Positions 57,412-64,000 of a stretch of DNA of 64,000 nt are shown piece after piece (the first letter of the stretch is position 1; each line of letters starts with the position of its first letter). The notes under the pieces were generated by a model that saw nothing but the letters and a program-made list of their open reading frames with translations, ran no database searches and was not told where the DNA came from. Source of the stretch: Timaviella obliquedivisa GSE-PSE-MK23-08B (GTDB lineage: Bacteria; Cyanobacteriota; Cyanobacteriia; Elainellales; Elainellaceae); assembly GCA_019358855.1 (NCBI GenBank), contig JAHHII010000003.1, positions 248,001 through 312,000 of the forward strand, in the 5' to 3' direction. Position numbers and translations under genes: made by a program.

Positions 57412-57744
57412 CTGCTCTTCATCCAAGGAACCTACTTGCATCGCTGCTTCAAAATTCATTCTTTGCTCAGCATTGCGCAAGAAGTAGCCGCTCATCATTG
57501 CTGAGGCAACTAACCGACCCAGCTGTTGGCGGCTAGTTGTGATCGTGACATCAAAATGCTCTAGGGGTAGGGCACCCAGCATCCCAATAATGTTGCGCTC
57601 CATCACTTGCAGAACTTCTTGAGAATCAGGTTTAGCAAGTCGTGCCGCTGTCTCAGGACTCATCGATTGGACGTATTGCCAAAGAGGGTTGCTGGCTTCG
57701 CCACCTTCAAAAAGCTCTGAAACTTGGTTAGTTGAGTCGTTCAT
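57403..57744 (-). CDS. DUF760 family protein
   Basis: The 113-residue product has the DUF760 pattern: NPLWQYVQSMSPETAARLAK, VLQVMERNIIGMLGALPLEH and RQQLGRLVASAMMSGYFLRN. Such proteins occur in cyanobacteria and plastids and are soluble and helical; the function is unknown. ATG 57744 has GAGGT 9 nt upstream; a TTG two codons earlier is less likely. It converges on tadA with a 9-bp overlap. Confidence 0.88.
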   Translation of the reverse strand: MNDSTNQVSELFEGGEASNPLWQYVQSMSPETAARLAKPDSQEVLQVMERNIIGMLGALPLEHFDVTITTSRQQLGRLVASAMMSGYFLRNAEQRMNFEAAMQVGSLDEEQSS

Positions 57745-57898
57745 GTTCAATGACCTCGAAGGGCTTTTGTCTTGCTTCCTAATGTAGCAATTTGTTACAA
57801 CCCTCTAAAGTGGGCGGAACCGAACTGAGTATGGGGGTTATGCTCACCTGATGCCTTGTAAGCCTTTGAACAAATTGTGGCTTTCAAATTATTTGCAA

Positions 57899-58339
57899 CT
57901 ACTTGCGAACCTGGCGACTAAACCCTGAGGCTTTGAATTGCTCTAGCTTGAGTGGGGTGGGCTGATTTGCAGGAACGCTAATGCGAATTTCAAAGGTGCT
58001 TTTACCGGGAGGAATTTCGGGAACGCCGCCTAGTCGAGTGCGGTTTTGCATCACTGAGTTGCCGTTAGCATCATAAATGCGCCCAAAGATATCGGCATCC
58101 ATAACAGGTTTGCCAGAGGTATTGTTGGCGGTTCCGGTCACGATAAAGCAATTGGCGGTCATGCTGCTACCTGAGGCGATCGCGCCTTCAGCAACGTCTC
58201 CGGGGCAATCATGATAGTCAATGTTAGAGACGGGGATCTGGGTAACAGCGAGGGCAGCAGGGGCGATCGCCCAACTGCAAACCCATAAGCAGCACGATAA
58301 ACCGATTGCTAAAAATTGAAATCTTATAGAGCGATTCAT
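57899..58339 (-). CDS. Exported protein with immunoglobulin-like (FxLYD-type) domain
   Basis: The 146-residue product has a signal peptide (FLAIGLSCCLWVCSWAIAP) ending at ALAV. The mature part looks like a small beta-sandwich of the FxLYD or similar kind: CFIVTGTANNTSGKPVMDAD, IFGRIYDANGNSV, and PPGKSTFEIRISVPANQPTP. Such domains occur in secreted cyanobacterial proteins of unknown role. Two mature Cys (DCPGDV and NCFIV) could pair. It is isolated from other genes by 150-300 bp on both sides. Confidence 0.75.
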   Translation of the reverse strand: MNRSIRFQFLAIGLSCCLWVCSWAIAPAALAVTQIPVSNIDYHDCPGDVAEGAIASGSSMTANCFIVTGTANNTSGKPVMDADIFGRIYDANGNSVMQNRTRLGGVPEIPPGKSTFEIRISVPANQPTPLKLEQFKASGFSRQVRK

Positions 58340-58468
58340 AAGGTTTTACAAGAGGAGTGATCGCTTTTAGCTTACCGCGAATCTTTGGGGCAAGACGTGG
58401 GGCGATCGCTCAGGGTCATTAGGGAGTTGCGTGAAAATAAAACTCCAATGGGATGCATTGACTTATCA

Positions 58469-58540
58469 GCCCCCTAAATCCCCCATTCTGGGGGACTTTG
58501 ACAGGTTCGGAAGTCCCCCAGAATGGGGGATTTAGGGGGC
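58469..58540. repeat. Perfect 30-bp inverted repeat with 12-nt loop
   Basis: The left arm 58469-58498 and right arm 58511-58540 are exact reverse complements, GCCCCCTAAATCCCCC through GGGGGACTT and back. Each arm also contains CCCCCATTCTGGGGG. Such CCCCCTAAATCCCCC palindromes are widespread intergenic repeats in cyanobacteria and behave like small non-coding repeat elements. It lies in the gap 58340-58641 between two minus-strand genes; no gene is seen there. Confidence 0.93.
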
Positions 58541-58641
58541 GGTTCGGGGCGTTATTTAATTGCAACTCCCTTAGCTCTAACTCCGAGGATAATAAAATTT
58601 CAGGCTTCCTGAGCATAGAAGCCTAGTAGAATCTTGCCAAT

Positions 58642-60630
58642 TTAATCAAGTATGGCAACAGGTCGATCGCTCAAGGAATCGATATGAGCGAGAGGTAAGC
58701 CTTCTGAAGTCTCAGCTTTGGGCTTTTGGCTTAACAACTGCCCGACCTGTCCTACTAACGCGCCCAATTTTCCTTCGTCCAACAGTGTGTTAATTAATGC
58801 TAATCCGCTAGTAGACATCAATAGCTTGCTAATGTCTGCTGTGCCGCTGCCATTTGCGCCGGGAAATGCGTAGACTCGAGCATCGCCAATGACACCGGGT
58901 TGAGGGGCAAGTGCTTGAACAATTTCTGGTAGCTTCTCTGCAAGTTCGGGCCAGATGGTCATGAAGGTGTCGGCGACTAGCTTAGAGTTGTCCAACGCAT
59001 TTTTAGCGATGACTTGGGCTTGTAGTCCTTCCGATTGCGCGATCGCCCCATCTCGATTAGCATCTGCCAGCATCCGAATGGCTTCCGCTTCTAGCACCGC
59101 TGCTTCCTTAGCCGTTTCTGCCTGGCGCCGCCGCCGATAACCGTCAATTTCAACGACGTTCTGGGCTTCAATCCGGCGTTCTTCGGCTTCTCGCTGGGCA
59201 GCAATAGTCGAAAGTTGGCGCTTTCGTTCTGCGCCTTCAACTTCGGTGGCGGTCAGCACTCCGGCTTCGGCTTTGGCGCGTTGGGCTTCAGCTTGAAAGC
59301 TTTCTTTGCGTTTGTTAGCCAAAGCGATCGCCACATCTTCTTGAGCAAGGCGGGCGAGTTTCTCGGAATCGGCAATTTGCACCTGAGCATCCAATCGGCT
59401 GGCATCCACTAGGCGTTGCCGATTAATTTCGGCAATTTCAGATTGCTGTTGCTGAAGTGCCTGCGCTACTTTGAAAAGTTTGTTCCGTTCTTCTAGTTCA
59501 ATATCGGCATCAATCTGGCTCTGTTGAATGCCCAGTTTACGACGAATTTCTTCTTCTTCAACGGCTTTCTCCTGCAAAATCCGAGTGCGTTCAGTTAATG
59601 CTGTTTCTTGAGATTTGGCTTCCTGAATTTCTCGCTCTCGTCTAGCTTTAAGCGTCTCAATTTGCAGTTGTTGCTCCAGTTTTGCAGCTTCTTTCTCTTG
59701 AACAATTTGGAGCGATCGCTTCTGTGCATCCAGTTCTTTTTGCTCGATCGCCACCTGCGTGGTTAATTCTACTTCTCGCTTTTGCTGAATCGATCGCTGA
59801 ATCGTCTCAGTCCGTAATCGCACGCCCTGCACATCAAAGAAATTATTCGTGTCGTAGGTATCGCTTTCTTGGATTTCAGAAATAGCGATGTTATTCAGCG
59901 TCAAACCCACCTTGCCCAAATCCTGCTGCACCAAGTTTAAAACTTCTTGCGCAAACCCCAGTTTGTCTGAATCAATTTCTGCCAAACTCTTGGTTTTTGC
60001 CGCTGCCCGAATCGCATCATCGGCTCGTTTTTCTAGGGCGTTTTTAATATCGTCAGGGGTAATTTTGTTTCCCTGGGATAATCTTGCGGCAGCTGTCAGC
60101 ACATCTCCTTCTGAGGCGCTAATGCAAACATAGAAAGTCACACGCATATCTGCCCGCAAATAGTCTTGGGTGCGAACAGCTAATTTACCGGTTCTTTCTA
60201 CATCAATGGAGATTTCTCGTAACGGCACACGAGTCAGTTCATGGAACCCTGGCAAGACAACACAGCCGCCATTGAGAATAACGGTTTTTCCTTTAGCAAA
60301 TACGCCTCCGGTGCGCACAAATGCTTCGTTGTTAGGCGTAATGACGTAAACGCGAGTATACGCCCAAATACTCAGCAGCAGCAGGAAAATTAATCCGCCT
60401 GCTATTCCTGGAAAAACTAACATCGGACTGACTTGACCGACCACAGGTTGGCGAGGAACAGGCATGAGTTGAGACGCGATCGGGTGAGACACGATCGGGT
60501 GAGACGCAATCGGGCTGGAAACTTCAGAATGAAATAAATTCACTTTATCGATCGCCACTGGATCAATCATTGTGACTGGATCAATCGAGAGCGTGGGCAG
60601 AGCTTGAATAAACGTGAGCCAAAATAACAT
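58642..60630 (-). CDS. Flotillin-like SPFH-domain protein (YqiK type)
   Basis: The 662-residue product is a membrane scaffold protein. A membrane helix near residue 70-90 (VFPGIAGGLIFLLLLSIWAY) follows a Ser/His/Pro-rich N-terminus with three repeat units. The SPFH domain has YVITPNNEAFVRTGGVFAKG, VILNGGCVVLPGFHEL and AVRTQDYLRADMRVTFYV. A long Ala/Gln/Glu coiled coil (about 280-540) and a Gly/Ala end follow. Flotillins organise membrane domains. The gene is 11 bp downstream of the YqiJ-like gene, as in E. coli yqiJ-yqiK. The start codon is not fully certain. Confidence 0.9.
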   Translation of the reverse strand: MLFWLTFIQALPTLSIDPVTMIDPVAIDKVNLFHSEVSSPIASHPIVSHPIASQLMPVPRQPVVGQVSPMLVFPGIAGGLIFLLLLSIWAYTRVYVITPNNEAFVRTGGVFAKGKTVILNGGCVVLPGFHELTRVPLREISIDVERTGKLAVRTQDYLRADMRVTFYVCISASEGDVLTAAARLSQGNKITPDDIKNALEKRADDAIRAAAKTKSLAEIDSDKLGFAQEVLNLVQQDLGKVGLTLNNIAISEIQESDTYDTNNFFDVQGVRLRTETIQRSIQQKREVELTTQVAIEQKELDAQKRSLQIVQEKEAAKLEQQLQIETLKARREREIQEAKSQETALTERTRILQEKAVEEEEIRRKLGIQQSQIDADIELEERNKLFKVAQALQQQQSEIAEINRQRLVDASRLDAQVQIADSEKLARLAQEDVAIALANKRKESFQAEAQRAKAEAGVLTATEVEGAERKRQLSTIAAQREAEERRIEAQNVVEIDGYRRRRQAETAKEAAVLEAEAIRMLADANRDGAIAQSEGLQAQVIAKNALDNSKLVADTFMTIWPELAEKLPEIVQALAPQPGVIGDARVYAFPGANGSGTADISKLLMSTSGLALINTLLDEGKLGALVGQVGQLLSQKPKAETSEGLPLAHIDSLSDRPVAILD
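60471..60515 (-). repeat. Three 15-bp in-frame tandem repeats
   Basis: Units at 60471, 60486 and 60501 (GAGACGCGATCGGGT and variants) encode repeated SHPIA/SHPIV pentapeptides in the flotillin N-terminus. The period keeps the frame. Confidence 0.85.
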
Positions 60631-60641
60631 GGGTCAATTAC

Positions 60642-61334
60642 CTAGCGAGAGTTGTGTGTACTAAACCAGTAATCTTGGTCGGAACTGTCTTGGCAGATCA
60701 CGATATAGGCTTCGGCAGTTCGTTCAATGACCAAAACCTTAATGCCGCGTTCAGGAATAACCGTCGCCCAATCAGGCAAAATAGCGTTAACTGTGACCAA
60801 GTTGTGGGCGGAATCTAGCACATCGACTTGACCCACTTTCCCTTCAGAGGCTGAAGGAATGCGAGCCGTGCTCACCGAGCCTAAGCAACCAATCAGGCGA
60901 TCGCCACTCGTCTCTTCACCAAATGCCGTAAAAATCTTACCCACAGGCTTGGCAATCTGTCCTCCGAGCACTAGAGCACTTATCAATGCCACTACCAGCG
61001 CTACAGTTCCTCCGCCTACAGTTCCTCCACCCACTGCAACGTTGATCATCCAGCCCAGCAAACCCCAAAGGCTTAAATCGGTCGCCAGCAGCAAAATGAG
61101 AGGCGCTTTTCCAATTCCTATCCAGCCCAAAGTTTGAGCCAGGTTGAAGTCTCCGCCCCCGTTTGCATCGGCATCACCGCCCACGTCAGCATCACTGTCT
61201 AGATCGGCATCGCCATCTATGTCCGCATCACTATCACCATCGCCGCCACCGGAGACGATCACAAACACAAACAGTGCCACGCCCATTCCCAGGAGTATCC
61301 AGTAGGGCAGGTTAGAACTATCAAAAAGCGGCAT
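60642..61334 (-). CDS. NfeD/YqiJ-like membrane protein with Asp-rich repeat
   Basis: The 230-residue product has N-terminal membrane helices (NLPYWILLGMGVALFVFVIV), then an acidic stretch with repeated DxDxD units (DGDSDADIDGDADLDSDADV), a second membrane region (APLILLLATDLSLWGLLGWM and VALVVALISALVLGG) and a C-terminal OB-like domain (IGCLGSVSTARIPSASEGKV, NLVTVNAILPDW). YqiJ-type proteins act with flotillin. The acidic repeat resembles calcium-binding repeats, but no calcium site is proven. It is directly upstream of the flotillin gene. Confidence 0.85.
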   Translation of the reverse strand: MPLFDSSNLPYWILLGMGVALFVFVIVSGGGDGDSDADIDGDADLDSDADVGGDADANGGGDFNLAQTLGWIGIGKAPLILLLATDLSLWGLLGWMINVAVGGGTVGGGTVALVVALISALVLGGQIAKPVGKIFTAFGEETSGDRLIGCLGSVSTARIPSASEGKVGQVDVLDSAHNLVTVNAILPDWATVIPERGIKVLVIERTAEAYIVICQDSSDQDYWFSTHNSR

Positions 61335-61465
61335 AGGGTTTATGGCAAAGAGTGGGAAATTAGGGAAGAAGTTTGCCAGAGATTACCCTCCCTTCTGCTA
61401 GTTCCCCACTCATTTAGAATAGAATCAGGTTAAAACGACAAGGTTTGTAATATTTCTTAGATCCT

Positions 61466-61813
61466 ATGCAACTCAAACGAATCGGGCATGTTGCCATCTG
61501 TGTTAAAGATCTTGTGAAAGCCGCTCAGTTTTATCAAAACTTAGGTATGGAGCTGGTTTGGCAAGATCCAGATTGGGCGTATTTGAAAGCGGGTGAGGAT
61601 GGTTTGGCATTGCTAAGTCCACACTATGACCAGGCAGGGCCACACTTTGGGTTTATGTTCAGCGATCGCGCTGAGGTAGAAGCAGCTTACGATCGCCTCA
61701 AAGCCAATGGCGTTCATCTCACCCCCATCCACGAGCATCGAGACGGCACGGCTTCCTTCTATGGGCGTGATTTGGACAACAATTGGTTCGAGTATCTATA
61801 CGAACCAGCCTGA
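61466..61813 (+). CDS. VOC (glyoxalase/dioxygenase) family protein
   Basis: The 115-residue product is one VOC module with two beta-alpha-beta-beta-beta units: RIGHVAICVKDLVKAAQFYQ at the start, then DWAYLKAGEDGLALLSPH, FGFMFSDRAEVEAAYDRLKA and ASFYGRDLDNNWFEYLYEPA at the end. Family members bind metal for glyoxalase, dioxygenase or resistance functions. Possible ligands are His8 and the Glu near the end. The specific reaction cannot be assigned. Confidence 0.88.
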   Translation: MQLKRIGHVAICVKDLVKAAQFYQNLGMELVWQDPDWAYLKAGEDGLALLSPHYDQAGPHFGFMFSDRAEVEAAYDRLKANGVHLTPIHEHRDGTASFYGRDLDNNWFEYLYEPA

Positions 61814-61860
61814 ACCAGCCGCCAGCGAGATTACTTATTCCTTAAAACATCAGCAGGTTT

Positions 61861-62736
61861 CTAGCCAGTGTATTGGGTGGTAGAAGGGATTGCTTCAACA
61901 AACGCCTGATAGCGATGAGGAGCAATATTTGCTTTTGCTGAAATCATGACAGCAATATTTTCAGCGTCTATTTCTTGAAAAAAGCTTGCAAGCTCCTCAT
62001 CCGAAAGACCCACAGGGTTCCAGTATTCTTTGCAAATGGGTCGATCATTCCAAAAGTGCCCAGAGTTCTCCTTCAATACAAACTCGACAAAAGCACCGTA
62101 CAACATATACTCTGACAATTCCCACGAAGAACAGAGTGTTTCTAAAAAATCTCGCCCTGAAACTTGTTCAATATGGCGATGCATTTTCAAGACGTTATCC
62201 CGTTTCCAGGTGACAATGCCGCCAACGTAGTAGGGGGTAGGCTTAACAGGTAAACCCAAGAGCTTAGCAACAGATTTTTCCCAGGGAGTCACGGGGCGAT
62301 CTTGATCGATATCTACCCGGAATAACCTAACCTGCGAGTCTTGCACAAAATTTTGCAAGCTAAACGGACGAATAAAAGCTAAATCAGAGTCTACAAAGGT
62401 CATGACATCTTGGCTGATGTGCTGCCCAACACTGATTTTCACCAGCTGCTGCACAACCCAGTTCCGTACAGGTGGAGTTTTCAAACTCAGCCAGCCGTTT
62501 TTAATAAAAGGCAATTTGATCAGCCATTTAGGCAAAATTGACTCGACGGTAATGACTTCAGTATGCGGACTTTGGAGTTGCTTAAAGAGGGGAAAGTCTT
62601 TACGGGTAACAATAATGTAATGGGTTACGGGAGGCTGGCAAAACTGCTGAACACTCCAAGCTAGAAGTTTACAGCGCTCAAAATCTGGCGTGTAGCTGGG
62701 AGTAATGAGGGCAAACTGGGGATTCTTCATGGGCAC
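61861..62736 (-). CDS. DUF6492-like glycosyltransferase-related protein
   Basis: The 291-residue product shows an N-terminal nucleotide-sugar-like fold (FALITPSYTPDFERCKLLAW, THYIIVTRKDFPLF) and an acidic motif TFVDSDLAFIRPF, as in GT-A enzymes, then YYVGGIVTWKRDNVLKM and ELSEYMLYGAFVEFV. This matches what I know of the DUF6492 family, thought to be glycosyltransferase-like; the function is not established. It is convergent with the VOC gene, 47 bp apart. Confidence 0.7.
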   Translation of the reverse strand: MPMKNPQFALITPSYTPDFERCKLLAWSVQQFCQPPVTHYIIVTRKDFPLFKQLQSPHTEVITVESILPKWLIKLPFIKNGWLSLKTPPVRNWVVQQLVKISVGQHISQDVMTFVDSDLAFIRPFSLQNFVQDSQVRLFRVDIDQDRPVTPWEKSVAKLLGLPVKPTPYYVGGIVTWKRDNVLKMHRHIEQVSGRDFLETLCSSWELSEYMLYGAFVEFVLKENSGHFWNDRPICKEYWNPVGLSDEELASFFQEIDAENIAVMISAKANIAPHRYQAFVEAIPSTTQYTG

Positions 62737-63341
62737 ATCCAGTAAATGGGATCAGTTACAGTTCTTTGATTCTGGTTAATTTTGTAAACTTAATGGGGTC
62801 TGCTTTGTCTGGTAGGTTTGTCCTACTTGCTTGAAAAATGCTTAGATTTATAGGCTCTATATATTGTCGTATCAGTTTAGGGAAAACTTTTTTAATTTAA
62901 CCTATGCTACTGTGGCTTTTTATCTAAGTCTACAAGGACATGCTTCGTCTATCTAAAATCTTCGTGAAGTTAAGATTGAGGCTGTTGAAGTGTACCTGAG
63001 TTAATTTCTCTAAATCTTGGTCAATTAAATTTGGTGAATTAAATAAAGCTAAAGATTGCCCTTGAAGTTAGAAAGTACCCATGTGCCCAATGTGCTTAAA
63101 ACCAATGTGCTTAAAAGACGCTGAACATTGAACAGTCCTAATTTTTTAGTTCACTGATGACTCTGAGCGATCGCAATCACGTGCAATCACGCATTGAGCG
63201 AGGACTTGCATTCTTGCTAGGGTTGCTCAGTTCATTTTTCTACTCTCTTTTAATCTGTTGAAACAACATCTGCTTAACCAGCGGGAAAATCCTCTCTTTT
63301 TTCATTACGATAAAGAAGTATTCCTGAGGCAGCGTTAAGGT
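62737..63341. other. 605-bp gap with short tandem repeats, no gene seen
   Basis: CAATGTGCTTAAAA is repeated at 63088-63101 and 63103-63116, and GCAATCACGT/C twice at 63173-63192. The rest is AT-rich. No tRNA, riboswitch or reading frame could be supported; the promoter of the following gene should lie here. Confidence 0.5.
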
Positions 63342-64000
63342 ATGGAGTGGCAAGAAGTTTACGGCAATTGGGTTTTAGTTCCCCCTCGTCCTTTAGCGAT
63401 CGCTCATTTTCTAGGCGGTGCGTTTGTTGCTGCTGCGCCTCAAGTTACTTATCGGGCACTGCTAGAGTTTTTGGCAAGTCAGGGCTTTGCGGTGGTTGCC
63501 ACTCCGTTTGTCAATACGTTTGACCATACGGCGATCGCTCAACGAGTCATGCGTAACTCTAACTTAGCGCTCGATTACCTTGAAAATGACGTGATTAAGC
63601 GGCGATTGCCAATCTATGGTGTGGGTCATAGCATGGGCTGTAAGCTGCATGTGCTGATTGGCAGTTTGTATCCTCAAGAACGAGCCGGAAACGTGCTGAT
63701 CTCGTTCAATAACTATCCTGCCAAACGTTCTATTCCCATGTTAGAGCAGATGACGCAGTTCTCTCAAGGGGCATCCCAATTTGCGTCTCAGTTCGCATCT
63801 CAATTTTCTCCCCAAATCCCGGCTCAATTTTTTCCTCAGTTTGTTGCACCTGATCTAAATGTGGAGTTTACTCCGTCTCCTGAAGAAACCAACGAACTGA
63901 TTGCGACTCATTACCAAGTTCGTCGCAATTTGCTGATCAAGTTTCGCAATGATGATATTGATCAAACGCGATCGCTCCATACTGCTTTACTAGCGCGCTT
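63342..64000 (+). CDS. DUF1350 family alpha/beta-hydrolase-like protein, 3'-truncated
   Basis: The first 219 codons are visible and no stop occurs before the window edge. The product begins MEWQEVYGNWVLVPPRPLA and has IAHFLGGAFVAAAPQVTYRA, a nucleophile elbow GVGHSMGCKLHVLIG and VLISFNNYPAKRSIPML, the pattern of DUF1350, an alpha/beta-hydrolase-like family conserved in cyanobacteria and plants. A repeated SQFASQF segment lies at about residues 145-160. The function is unknown. The C-terminal part is outside the window. Confidence 0.9.
   Translation, partial: MEWQEVYGNWVLVPPRPLAIAHFLGGAFVAAAPQVTYRALLEFLASQGFAVVATPFVNTFDHTAIAQRVMRNSNLALDYLENDVIKRRLPIYGVGHSMGCKLHVLIGSLYPQERAGNVLISFNNYPAKRSIPMLEQMTQFSQGASQFASQFASQFSPQIPAQFFPQFVAPDLNVEFTPSPEETNELIATHYQVRRNLLIKFRNDDIDQTRSLHTALLAR

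Noticed and set aside
58480-58530. Palindrome as an intrinsic terminator
   Set aside because: The arms are long and GC-rich but no T-run follows on either strand; it fits a dispersed repeat better.

Overview
The window is chromosomal DNA from a cyanobacterium. It carries the complete core clock genes kaiA, kaiB and kaiC, the phycobilisome core-membrane linker gene apcE, Photosystem II factors (psb28 and a psb32-like gene), the eight-gene cyanobacterial atp operon without beta and epsilon, and the nitrogen regulator ntcA. It is also dense in the octamer GCGATCGC, typical of many cyanobacteria. The four linker repeats of ApcE suggest a strain with five-cylinder phycobilisome cores, as in many filamentous cyanobacteria. 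The genus cannot be fixed from this sequence. I see no insertion sequence, prophage, CRISPR array, rRNA or tRNA.

Layout. 1-2076: the 5' part of ntcA (minus) diverges from fabI and a lone ureA; their shared upstream region holds NtcA-like and CRP-like sites. 2066-3609: xseB and xseA. 4092-6927: recA and murJ. 6968-10593, all minus: an HtrA protease, a TPR protein, an S-layer-homology-type protein, moaB and psb28. 10759-13610: three small membrane or coiled-coil proteins (the last two YtxH- and DUF948-like) run into a guanine deaminase. 13790-16323: psb32-like and DUF3352 genes. 16369-18338: a PIN toxin/antitoxin pair and a MidA-type methyltransferase. 18495-24446: the operon atpI-B-E-G-F-H-A-C. 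24506-25986: a methyltransferase and a small gene with LexA-like boxes. 26369-29626: apcE, ended by a strong terminator. 29739-36764: a multi-domain hybrid histidine kinase diverging from kaiA, an exported SH3 protein, kaiB and kaiC. 37129-41938: an acyltransferase, an aldehyde dehydrogenase and a recJ-like gene. 41939-47865: exopolysaccharide genes (acetyltransferase, glycosyltransferase, Wza-like exporter, Wzc-like kinase). 49329-55386: a type I secretion operon (PPIase, cNMP-binding ABC exporter, HlyD adaptor, exported protein). 55389-57411: mutY, grxC and tadA. 58642-61334: a flotillin and its membrane partner. 61466-64000: a VOC protein, a DUF6492-like protein and the start of a DUF1350 gene.

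How the genes work together. The kai genes form the core oscillator; the adjacent kinase has receiver-like domains with lost phosphorylation residues, which makes it a candidate clock-linked kinase. The secretion operon looks like a complete inner-membrane plus periplasmic export unit whose peptidase-like domain has lost its cysteine. Several short tandem repeats, in-frame and intergenic, and two long inverted repeats show recent local sequence change. The points most worth following are the extra gene inside the kai cluster, the kaiA-adjacent kinase, the RecJ homologue with altered metal ligands, the CRP/NtcA-type control region of ntcA, and the small gene with paired LexA-like boxes.
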